Both the position numbers and the translations under genes were made by a program. Below, piece by piece: positions 54,474 through 64,000 of a DNA stretch of 64,000 bases. The stretch comes from Trichosporon coremiiforme (Eukaryota; Basidiomycota; Tremellomycetes; Trichosporonales; Trichosporonaceae), in contig BCJJ01000010.1 of the NCBI GenBank assembly GCA_039545355.1, positions 505,085 to 569,084 on the forward strand. Direction: 5' to 3'. Below the pieces are notes generated by a model. That model searched no databases. It saw nothing but the letters and a program-made list of their open reading frames with translations, and was not told the origin of the DNA. How positions within the stretch are numbered: position 1 is the first letter of the stretch; the number at the start of each line of letters is the position of its first letter.

Positions 54474-57400
54474 AGTGGCCCATTACTTTGGCTGGATCCG
54501 ACTGTAGTTAGTGAATGATCGAGGTGTGAGTGAAGGATGGTCCGATGTTGACATCGAGTGAGTGTCTGTCAGTTGATCAGTTGACTCAACCCGCGCAGCC
54601 TATCAGCGCGCCCCGTCGCGTGCGCAACAACCGTGCAGCCGGGGCAAAGGGGTGAATGCATGGATCTGTGTACTGCCATAGCGCACTGTGAGGATGGTAA
54701 GACACCGCCAAGGTGTTGTGTAGATTGTGTAGATCAGGGAGCGAAGGTGGACAGCCGTTGTGGAGGTCCGTGGAGATCCGTTTCACCTCGCTCAGTCCAC
54801 CAAGTCCAGTCAGCTGGATCGACACGCGACACGCTCACGAGCGGACTTGCATGCCAGCGCGAGTCACCTTCCCTGTGCTAGCTGCGCTGCGGTTGGAGGA
54901 ACGGGGCCTGTTTGAATCTGGCAGACAACCTACCTCCGCCTAAACGAGCACAACTTGAGTAGGACTTCCGCCTCTTCCCGATTTACGAAGTCAAGCGTAT
55001 GTCAAGCTCATCCACCCGCCCATCCTCCTTCATGGACATGCATGCATAGTCAGCAGTTCCGAATATTGTAAAAACCGTGCATTGCCGCTGGCGGCCGGTG
55101 GCTTGGTGGTTGCCGCCGTCGGTTCGCCAGTCGTTGCGCCCCCTCTTGGCCCTTGGCGCCCTGCGACGCCCCCAACGCCTCCTCGTCGCGCTCCTTCGCG
55201 CCCCATTTGCGCCCTCACTCCCGTCCGCGCCTGCGTGCCAGACCGATCACACAGTGCCTCTGTGCCTCAGCCGTGTGATGTGAGAGTGGCGAATATCAGA
55301 GATGCGCAAGCGTAGCATGCGTCTTCACTCCGCATAAACAACTCATGATATCTGCGCACCGGAGCGTACGCGGGAAACCGCGCCAACTTGTGGACCTTCA
55401 TGTCCTCCGTATTCTTTCTATATCGCCGTACCTGGCGGCTGAGGCATAATGGCCAGGCACGCGCCGCGGCGCGCGCCGCGCTCTGCGCTTGGTACTGCAG
55501 TGCGCCGAGCTCGTCGTGCCTGTGCCTTCGCGTGCGCCGGAGTCAGCCAGTCGCAGCCGCCGTGCCGGATCTGGGAGGCGACGAATTCTTTCCACTACTT
55601 CCATGGTCTTGCGTTTCTTCTTCGCGACTGGTGTGGCTGACTGATTGTCTGATGCTCCCCACTGTTGTCCGTTTGCGTTGGGGAGCTGCAAGCGAGCAGT
55701 GCGCTTGACACATGCATCAGCTTAGCATGCCGTGGTCCGCTCTCCGCTCCGCACGTTCGCTTGCTCGCAGTCCGGCAACAGAGACCGGAAAGAAATTTCA
55801 GCATGTCTCGTTTAGCAACGCGCGAGGCTCATTCGCCGCCAGATACTAGCCTCATTCATAACTGTGTTTTCGCCTGCTCGGACTGCCCCGCACTGGCACT
55901 CGCTGTGCCGCGAATGCCGAAGAGATGTATAGCGTGGCCAGCGACATGCGTAAGTTCAAGCCTCGCCATCGCCAGCTCTGGGCCCAGCCGATCGGCGACT
56001 CAATGAGGACCGATGGCCCGCCATGACCGAGTGTAGCGAGTGTAGCGGGGACGGGCGGCCGCGCACTGTCACGAAACTTTCTCCCACTTGATCTCAACTC
56101 GTCCGGTCAAGCTCGGCGAGGTCTCGAGCCTCGAACGTTTTTTCACTTTCCTCAATGTAGTTGGCCGAGCATTTGGCCGGGTTATTGGCCCCTTACCGGC
56201 TTTCCGCACTTGACGTGAATCAACCCGCTCCGGCCATGTCCACGTCCCGCGGACCCGCTCAGCGATGAGCACGACATTATTTACGCTGAGGCATAGATAA
56301 GAGCGCGTTCGGAAACTATCGAGGCACGTCGGTCATCCCGGTCTGACTAATCTATCTTAAGAACAGCGCAGGGTTGATGATCAACGGTTCCGACATCGAG
56401 AACCTGACGACAATGAAAGAAAGAGGAGACCCCGCGCACTGTTGCCGCACCTGACGCCCGCCGGAGCGGTGAGCGCGGCGCGGGCAGGCAACGGTGCGGG
56501 CAGCGCGGGCAGCGACTGCTAGAAAAATTGCCCGGATGTCACCTCCGCCCTCCTGGCCCTCTAAATGACCAGGTCCCTGTCCAGGACGTCCAGGAGATGA
56601 GGGTTCGGGTGCTCGAAACAGCGCAGGATGGTGCAGAGCGACGGTATTACGAGAGCATCAAGGGACGATAAGTCCGTCCGACTAGAGCGGGCGGCGCACG
56701 ACGCCGTCGTGCTGGCGTAGCGTTTAGCGTTTAGCGACCGCGCGAACTGGAAAGCTTGAAAGCTGAGAGTTGAGAGGAACAGCTCGTGCCAGGCCCAAGG
56801 GCCCTGGGCCCGGCGTCCCTGGGTGCTGCAGAATTGCGGCTGCCGTTGCGCCCAGCTGAGAGCAACTCGCTCAGTTTTCGGTTCCTGCCACCGCTGCCCT
56901 GGATTCTGGCGCCTGTCTCCTGGTTTTCTGGTCCTCTGCGCAACCTCGTATACGTAGTGTCCATGACATCCGACCGAGCAGGGAGAGGCAAGAAAGAGGG
57001 GCCACTGGAATGCCTGCTGGTTCCTCTGGGACAACAGCTCTCGGCATGGGCCGCGTTTCGAGAGGCTGACGCGCAGACTCTCGCACACCTGATGCCTGAG
57101 CCTGCCTGGGCGTTTGGTAGGAGCATGTGCTTCTGTGGTCTCGCAGGTTTGCACGGCCAATCGAAACGTGCGCTGTTCTGCACGCTGATGCGGCGTTTGG
57201 GTTCTGCGACGTGCATGCTTTGCATTGCTGCATGCACGAGCGCATCAGCTGAAGGCAACAGTAGTGGGAACAGGGATCGAGCCAGCCGATGCAGCCGATG
57301 CAACAAGGCGCAACAGGCTGCAGACACTGTCCTTTGTCCTGCGACAGTCCTGAATGCTGACTGACCGACGGTCCTGAGCCTGCGCTTGAGCTTGCTCAGC

Positions 57401-57994
57401 CGTGCAGCTGTGTGCCGTGTCGTGATGTCTTCACAGCTGGCGCCTCGCAAAGGCGACTAGAAGCTTGCTGCACGCATTTGGCGGAGGCGGGCGTGCACTA
57501 GGCAGAAGGAGGGAGACAGAAAGGCGCAGAGGCGCAGGGCAGACGCAGATGCGACAAGCATGGACGCCGGGGGTATGAAGGGTTGGCTGATGGGTTGGGG
57601 CTCAGCCTTGTCGTCGATCATTCTCACCGCCGACAGGTCCCATCCATCGGACATCCACCCACCACCGCTTCCACCGGCCACCACGTCCCGCCCCTGCGCC
57701 TGCCGCACGCACGCACGCACGCTCGATTCCTCAATCCTCGATCCTCTGAACTCGCACACTCTCTGATCATCGCCCATCACCCATCACCCATCACCCCATC
57801 CATCGCTCACGCACTCCCAAGCCCGCCCGTCGTTCAGCCCGCTCAAGGCGTCCGCTCCCTTGGACACCTCATCACCTTCTTCCCCACCCTCAAAACTCGA
57901 CGCAACACCCAACTTCACTACCGTCCTTTAACAAGCAAACACAGTCCGCATTGGTCGCCGCCGTACTATCGCTGCATAGACGCCCCTCTCCACC
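54474..57994. other. 3.5-kb gap up to PBS2, with one doubtful small ORF
   Basis: No gene is firmly supported. The left end is the promoter of the coiled-coil gene. A minus-strand frame at 55691-55398 (97 residues) includes PVAKKKRKTMEVVERIRRLP, which looks somewhat protein-like and basic, but its start and conservation are unclear. Frames of about 200 codons at 56561-57450 have chance-like composition. The last 400 bp are pyrimidine-rich and form the promoter/leader of PBS2, including three CCCATCA units (57773-57793). Confidence 0.45.
57773..57793. repeat. Three tandem CCCATCA units in the PBS2 leader
   Basis: Perfect 7-bp units at 57773-57779, 57780-57786 and 57787-57793, about 200 bp before the PBS2 ATG, within a CT/CA-rich tract. 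Probably a slippage repeat in the leader or promoter. Confidence 0.75.
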
Positions 57995-60445
57995 ATGGCC
58001 GCCACGCCTCCAATCAATCTCGACAAGCTCCGGCTTGACGACGAGCCGCACTCGGACGACGAGAACCAGACGCATCAGTCACAACTGAAGCAGGCCAACA
58101 GAGCCTGCCCGGCCCTCACGAGTCCCAACAACCCCTCACCTCCGCCTTCTCCGTCTAAGACCTCTCAGTCCCAGTACCCAATCCCCGCCGTCACCACTCC
58201 GGCGCCGATATCCGCCATTCCGCCAAAACCGACAGTCGCTGTTCCCTCCCCCGCCCCGCGACCCGACCAGACGCCCAACAACATCGTCCACAACTCATTG
58301 TCACCAAACTCGGCCAGTCCGTCTCTGTCCGTCAGCCCGCAAACGCAGAATACGGCATCGCCTTCCCCTACTTCACCGCGCGGGCCGGTCGCAGGTTTCA
58401 CGTCCCCTGCGGCGAGGGCTCAGCTCGAGGCCATGCGCGCCGGCCCGCGTGGCTCGCCAACAGTCCCCGTTGCAGGCGATGTCCGTCCTCCGCCGCCCGG
58501 CGTTGCTGCTGGCGCGCAGCGCATGCTTCGTCCGATGGGTGGCCCCATGGGCATGCGTGCCGTCGGCAACCAGCCGCTTCCCTCGAAGCTGCCCCCGAGT
58601 CTGCAGGCCAAGATGGACGCCGTCTCAGGACGAGTAAGTTTGTTTCCATGATACCACCTCGGTCTTTGCGACCGATGACCGCCGCCCCGGCTCTACTGTG
58701 TCCGCACTCCAGCAGATCACAGTTGCGCTCTTGGCCGCAAGCGTCCTGCATCATGCACGGGCCCGCACCATGCGTTCCTCGAGTGCTCGACATGCGGGAC
58801 ATACACATATCTCTTGGGATCCGCATGCTCGCCGCAGTCGACTAACCCCCTCTTCGCTCTGCCCGATTGATTACTCAATACTGACCTTACAGCATCGCGC
58901 AGGTACGCCCGCCGCCCATACCGCGCTGGGCGGTATGAACCCGGCGCCCGCTGCGACTTCGATGAGCGCGCTTCTCCTTCAACAGGCTAGGCAGGGCGGT
59001 GCTGGCGGTGCTGGCGGCGATGCTGCTGGTGGCTCGCGTCCTGCTAGACCCAACACTGGCCCTCTCGGTCTCGCTGCTCGCCGTGCCGCCAACCGTCCGT
59101 CAATGACGCTCGGAGGGGCAGCCGGCCGCCCAGCTGCTGGAGCCGGTGGTCTTGCCGCCGCCCGCGCAGGTGTCGGAATTGCGGGACGCCGCGGACCTCC
59201 GGGTGGCCTCAGCCTCGCTCAGATGGGTGCCTCCACTCAGGACAACCGCTTCGATGACTTCAGCCGCATCATGCAGCCGAACGGAACCCTCAAGTTCTCC
59301 AAGGCTGTTCTTCACTCTGGCGGTGTCGACTTCGGAGATGGTCAGTCCTTCAAGATCAACATGGACGAGATGGAGGTGCTCGGCGAGCTGGGCAAGGGCA
59401 ACTACGGCAGTGTGCAGAAGGTGTTCCACCGCCCGACCACCGTCCCGATGGCGATGAAGGTGAGTATCAGCACACTCTTGGTGTTCTTATGATGTGCGAC
59501 ATGTCTCACACGCGTCTCATGTCGGACGAAACCAAGCACCCTGGTTCCTGCGCGAGGCTGACGTCAAATCAGGAAATCCGCCTTGAGCTCGATGAGGCTC
59601 GTCTGAACAGTATCATTGTTGAGCTCGACATCCTGCACCGTGCCAGAGCCCCGGAAATCGTCGAGTTCTACGGTGCCTTCACCATCGAGTCATGCGTCTA
59701 CTACTGCATGGAGTTCATGGACGCCGGCTCGCTCGACAAGCTCACCGGAATGGGCCGCTTCCCCAAGGACCAGAAGGAGATGGATGAGTCGCCAGACAAC
59801 GCTGTTCCTGAGGACGTTCTCCGGCGCATCACGGCATCCGTCGTCCGCGGACTGCGGTTCCTCAAGGACGAGCTCAGCGTTATGCACCGTGACGTCAAGC
59901 CGACCAACGTTCTGATGAACAGCAAGGGAGAGGTCAAGCTTTGCGACTTTGGTGTGTCCGGACAGCTCGAGCGCTCGCTCGCGAAGACGAACATTGGATG
60001 CCAGAGCTACATGGCTCCGGAACGCATTCGCGGCGAGAGCCAGAACCAGCAGTCGACGTACACGGTCTCTTCCGACGTCTGGTCTGTCGGATTGACCATC
60101 ATCGAGCTCGCACGCGGCTACTACCCGTACCCGCCCGAGTCGTACTCGAACGTGCTGCTGCAGCTGAGGGCTATTGTCGACGGCCCGGCCCCAACACTGC
60201 CCAAGGGATACAGCGAGGAGGCGCAGGACTTCATTGCGAAATGGTGGGTTATATTGTTGAAGTACGTCTGACATTGCAGCTTGGTGAAGGACCCCAACGG
60301 CCGACCGACATACGCGCAGATGCTCGAACACCCATGGTTGCTCAAGGACAAGGACGCGGACGTCGACATGGCTGGTTGGGTGGCTGGAGCTCTGGAACGA
60401 CAGGCCAAACGTGGCGTCATCCCGCTGGAGGAGATCGAGGCGTAA
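57995..60445 (+). CDS. PBS2: MAP kinase kinase of the HOG osmostress pathway
   Basis: Four exons (57995-58633, 58893-59459, 59573-60243, 60280-60445) give 680 residues. The first 370 are a disordered Pro/Ser/Ala/Gly-rich scaffold region. The kinase domain begins MEVLGELGKGNYGSVQKV, with catalytic Lys402 in PMAMK at the end of exon 2, HRDVKPTNVL (about 508), DFG at 527-529 and the activation loop S-L-A-K-T followed by NIGCQSYMAPERIRGE. Ser537 and Thr541 are the expected sites for the upstream MAPKKK. HRDVKPTNVL and NIGCQSYMAPE are typical of Pbs2 rather than other MAPKKs. Pbs2 activates the MAP kinase Hog1 under osmotic and other stress. The start has a good context (caccATGG). The third intron is 36 nt and splits the Cys codon of KCLVKDP. 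The N-terminal PPPPG stretch could bind SH3 domains, but the canonical Sho1-binding motif is not evident. Confidence 0.94.
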
Positions 60446-61530
60446 GCCGGTCTTCCCTGCTCAGGCATGGGAATGTACCAACGGAGGAGACACGGAACGA
60501 GGTTGCGACACAGCGCGGACACTTTGCAGTGCCCGAGGCGAATCTGCGTCGCAGCCACCACTGGCGCTGTCTCAGGCGGTGTTTGAGGACTTCTCACCGT
60601 TTCATGACCCGGTCGCCATTTCCGCCTGGCATTGGCCACTCGTGCCTGCACTCATCGCCTTCCCCTTCTCGCTCCCTTCCTCCCCTCCCGCGATAAGTTT
60701 CCTTTTTCTCGAATGCAAACGACGCGGATCATGTTGGAATAGCAAGCATACAACAGCATCATTCGGGCTCGGGCTCCTTTACGAACAAGCAAGCACACAT
60801 ACACGCAAGACAAGATTGCCAGAGGGCGCTGTACATGTTGTAATCCTGAGGGATTGGTTCGTGTGGTATCGGTAGTTAGATGTTCTCCAGGGTTTTTCAC
60901 TTTCTTCCTTCTCTCTCATTAGTTTATACTCCTCTTTGCTCTGTTACTTCGTCACGGTTGGGTTCTGGTAGTTTCGCGTTCCCCCCATGCTCCCCCCCTC
61001 GCCCATGTGCCTCCCATAGGAACATCTGCATCTGATTATGACACCATGGCGATAGCGATGTCAGTGTGGAGCTGCTGCGAAGTGTATTCAGTCGAACATG
61101 TGCGTATGTGCCTCTGCGTATTGAGTGCCCATGTGCATGCCCATGTGCGTTTGTGGGGTGTGTGGGTTCCGGCATTCAATCGACATGACAGCCGCAGTCA
61201 CAATCGCCGGTCGACTGCGAGCGTGGGCGAGTACATGGGTGGAGGCATGTAGAACGGAGTGCATAGTGCGACGTGCGGGAATGGGTGAGCCCTGCGGGCA
61301 AATGTGCGGAGCAACATTGCCGCTCGCACTGAGGCTTCAGGGCCAGCGACTAAACGACTGTATGCGGCATCCCACGTGGTCGAGTTCAATCACGAAATCA
61401 TTCCGAGTCGACTGATCCAGCAGAGAGGGGAGAGGGGAAATTAGGAAATTGACGTGACCACGCCACACTTTTCTCCAACTCCTCTTCACTTCTCTCTCTA
61501 CCTCGACCCCCTCACCTCGCCTCGACCACC
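60446..61530. other. Gap: PBS2 3' region and promoter of phosphoglycerate dehydrogenase
   Basis: 1.1 kb without a supported gene. It should hold the PBS2 3' UTR and the downstream promoter. Just before 61531 is a short CT-rich leader (tctctctacctcgacc). The region 61080-61160 has alternating purine/pyrimidine GTGCATGCCCATGTGCG-type sequence. Confidence 0.5.
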
Positions 61531-63598
61531 ATGTCCGGCCCCCAGAAGATCCGCAGGAGCAGCGTCTCTGCTTCCGAACCTCCCAAGACGTGAGTACCTC
61601 GTGACTGCCCGACTGTCCAGCTAGCTCAAGGGGCTGAGTGGGAACGGCAACCTGGTCGCTGCGTCACTGCACCGACCGATCGACAGCAGCGATCGCCGTG
61701 CGGTGGGCTGTCATCTTGCTTCCCCTGCCAGAGCGCTTGACCTCGTGACCACGCTCGAAGCTCGGCCCCAGCGGACAGCTCTGTCAGATGGTACGGTCGC
61801 TTTCATGAGTCGGACTCTTGGCACTGCTTGATTAAGGATGGCTTGACCGTGTGCGGGGCGGGCATCGGTTTCCACCACATTGGAGGACCCCGCAGACCAT
61901 CACTACGGTCGCCTATTGTTCTCTGCGTGCTCATGAGAGACGCCCGTGCACAGAGTGCTTTGAGCCCCACGACAGCAACAAACCTCGCACGTCCGCAGGC
62001 ATATAGAAATGTCACCCAAGGCGTCTTCGAAAGCTTCCACAGACACACGGACAACCAGAGAGAACGGTTGGCTAATGATTACCAGCATCCCCATCCCCAC
62101 CAACCCCTCGGGCATCGCGTCCATGGCTGGCCAGTCGCCTTCTGCCCAGTTCTCGACCTCGCCCCGTCTGGCTACCTCGCCCGGCGGCACTGTCCTTGGC
62201 CGTTCGTTCCAGCAGGCTGCCGCTGCCAACGCCCGTCAGCTCACCGCCTTCCTTCCCCCGACGTACCCCATCCCCGAGGGCGACGAGGGAACTGCCACCC
62301 CTAATCGCCAGGGCAAGGTCCGCATCCTGCTGCTCGAGAACATCAACATCGACGCCGCCAACTTCCTCAAGGCGCAAGGCTACGAAGTCGACCACTTCAC
62401 CAAGGCCTTCTCCGAAGACGAGCTGATCGCCAAGCTCCCCGCGTACCATGCGGTCGGTATCCGCTCCAAGACCAAGATCACGCCCAAGGTCATCGACGCC
62501 TGCCCCCGGCTCCTCGTCATCGGCTGCTTCTGTATCGGAACAAACCAGGTTGACTTGCAGCACGCTGCTCGCCACGGTATTGCCGTGTTCAACTCGCCGT
62601 TCTCCAACTCGCGCTCTGTCGCCGAGCTTGTCATTGGCGAGATCATCTCGCTCTCGCGCCAGCTCGTCGACCGCACCTCGGAGATGCGCGCCGGTATCTG
62701 GAACAAGGTCTCGAAGGGCTGCTGGGAGATCCGTGGCAAGACCCTCGGTATCGTCGGCTACGGCCACATTGGCTCGCAGCTGTCCGTCCTCGCCGAGTCG
62801 TTCGGTATGAACGTCATCTACTACGACGTCATGCCCATCATGCCTCTCGGTACTGCCAACCAGGTCGCCACGCTCGAGGAGATGCTCGCCAACTCTGACT
62901 TTGTCACGCTCCACGTCCCCGAGATCGCGGACACGATCGGCATGATGGGTCCCGAGCAGTTTGCGCAGATGAAGGACGGCGCGTACTTTATCAACAACGC
63001 GCGTGGCAAGGTCGTCGACCTTGGTGCGCTCGCCGACGCGCTCGAGAGCGGCAAGCTCGCTGGTGCCGCCGTCGACGTCTTCCCCAAGGAGCCCGGAAGC
63101 AACGGCCCGGGCTTCAACGAGACTCTAGGCGAGTTCATCCCCCGCCTGCGCAAGCTGCCGAACCTGATCATGACGCCGCACGTTGGTGGTTCGACCGAGG
63201 AGGCGCAGCGCGCAATTGGCAACGAGGTCGCGACCGCCCTCACCCGCTACCTCAACTACGGCACTTCGATCGGCTCAGTCAACTTCCCCGAGGTCGACCT
63301 CCGTGCCATCACGGCCGACGACGAGGCGCACATCCGTGTCTGCCACGTGCACAGGAACGAGCCCGGTGTCCTGCGCGCGATCAACGCCATTCTCGGCGGT
63401 CACAACATTGAGAAACAGTTCTCAGACTCCAAGGGCGACATTGCGTACCTCATGGCCGACATCTCGGGCGTCCAGTACGAGGAGGTCAAGGACCTTTACG
63501 AGGCCATCAAGGGCACTCGCGCCAACATCCTCACGAGGCTGCTGTGTAAGTAGAAGCTGGGGGATCGGGAACGAGAAAGCTGACGAATCACAGACTAA
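61531..63598 (+). CDS. SER3: D-3-phosphoglycerate dehydrogenase (serine biosynthesis)
   Basis: Three exons (61531-61589, 62086-63545, 63594-63598) give 507 residues. The enzyme oxidises 3-phosphoglycerate with NAD in the first step of serine synthesis. After a Ser/Thr-rich extension the catalytic core starts near residue 99 (KVRILLLENINIDAANFL). The NAD motif GIVGYGHIGSQ is near 240, the Arg-containing NNARGKVVDL and the catalytic TPHVGGSTEEAQ follow, and an ACT regulatory domain (HIRVCHVHRNEPGVLRAINA) begins near 435. Reading through 63545 would end LLCK. Splicing the GTAAGT at 63546 to the CAG at 63591-63593 gives LLY and stop, the ending usual in fungi. The first intron is 496 nt. An in-frame ATG inside it (62009, MSPKASSKASTDT) would give a 514-residue form if intron 1 were not used. 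The start at 61531 has the better context. Confidence 0.93.
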
Positions 63599-63897
63599 AC
63601 GCATGTTTCGATCTTGAATCCCCTCATCAAATTAAAATGACCCGTCAACCGGGCTGTGTAGCATCTGTAGACCTCACCAGTGTTCTTCCACTTCTTCCGA
63701 CCATCATGAATAGAAATGCATCGAGTATCAAGTCCCAAGATAAGATCTGGCGGGTGCGTGGGGTTCAGGGACGCCCCCGCCGCGGGAAGATGTGATGCTT
63801 TGGAGGAAGTCTTAGCGTGGCGCCTCGCTCCAACAGTAGACGGTGTGGACGTACCGGAAGTGCCGGAAGAAGTTGCAGAGTCGTCCGATGCGGTCAT
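63595..63897 (-). CDS. Doubtful Ser/Thr-rich ORF, possibly the 3' end of a gene to the right
   Basis: An uninterrupted minus-strand frame of 100 residues beginning MTASDDSATSSGTSGTSTPS. The Ser/Thr-rich start and the segment ASLNPTHPPDLILGLDT look somewhat coding, but no family is recognised. The frame ends at a TAG (63597-63595) that overlaps the proposed TAA of phosphoglycerate dehydrogenase, so at best it is a convergent overlap and at worst a chance frame across a 3' UTR. The rest of the window to 64000 shows nothing else recognisable. Confidence 0.25.
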   Translation of the reverse strand: MTASDDSATSSGTSGTSTPSTVGARRHAKTSSKASHLPAAGASLNPTHPPDLILGLDTRCISIHDGRKKWKNTGEVYRCYTARLTGHFNLMRGFKIETCV

Positions 63898-64000
63898 ATG
63901 GCTCTCGGCGCGTGAATGATGCCGGGAGGGGATGAAGTGATAACGCGTTATAGTTGATTGAGGGTGATGCCATTCACGCCTCGGCCGTGTTCTGGCCCCG

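Noticed and set aside
56561..57450. Overlapping 190-240 codon frames on both strands before PBS2
   Set aside because: Composition is chance-like on both strands, with no motif and no plausible splice continuation.
1..64000. Search for CRISPR arrays, transposons, LTRs, integrases, toxin or phage genes
   Set aside because: No spaced direct repeats, terminal repeats, reverse transcriptase or transposase motifs were seen. The window reads as ordinary fungal chromosomal DNA.

Overview
This window looks like nuclear chromosomal DNA from a GC-rich basidiomycete yeast, most probably a tremellomycete (Cryptococcus/Trichosporon relatives). The reasoning is that almost every gene is cut by short introns (33-100 nt) with GTGAGT/GTAAGT donors and CTAAC or CTGAC branch sites 10-20 nt before the acceptor. 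The recognised proteins are also fungal housekeeping families (actin, Mon2, Fcy1, Erg27, LSm3, eL27, Pbs2, phosphoglycerate dehydrogenase). I saw no bacterial operons, CRISPR arrays, transposase genes, tRNA or rRNA genes. Gene models were built by eye from reading frame, splice signals and protein family conservation. Exon coordinates are given in each entry.

Layout. 1-283: 3' end of actin, entering from the left. 1361-7208 (minus): a small SAP-like gene and the large Golgi/endosome scaffold MON2. 7575-8174: cytosine deaminase FCY1, divergent from MON2 and convergent with an unrecognised UIM-like gene (8295-10064, minus). 13006-13797: a serine-rich unknown gene behind a long pyrimidine-rich leader. 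13.8-18.66 kb: a nearly 5-kb gap with two short tandem repeats. 18659-21203: STE20/FRAY-type kinase. 22609-24281: NCS1 purine/cytosine permease. 25791-28723: OPT oligopeptide transporter. 30362-31321 (minus): Cys3-like bZIP factor. 35273-41687 (minus): very long PH-domain, glutamine-rich Caf120/Skg3-like protein. 43077-44553 (minus): ERG27, divergent from LSM3 (44984-45579). 45741-54473 is a run of five minus-strand genes: unknown, ribosomal protein eL27, two tandem NmrA-like oxidoreductase paralogues, and an unknown coiled-coil protein. 57995-60445: HOG-pathway MAPKK PBS2. 61531-63598: serine-biosynthesis dehydrogenase.

How genes may work together. The cytosine deaminase and the NCS1 permease are about 15 kb apart and together would form an uptake-plus-deamination route for cytosine (and 5-fluorocytosine). 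The OPT transporter lies tail to tail with a bZIP of the Cys3/MetR sulfur-regulator type, a plausible regulator-target pair. Otherwise the order looks like ordinary eukaryotic gene order rather than a dedicated cluster.

The most unusual features are at the level of gene structure: a start codon split by an intron (eL27), an ATG-only first exon (MON2), a 5-nt last coding exon that supplies the final Tyr and stop (phosphoglycerate dehydrogenase), introns of 33-39 nt, in-frame introns invisible to ORF finders, and repeated tandem CAGCAG acceptors. I found no convincing new defence-type or mobile system.
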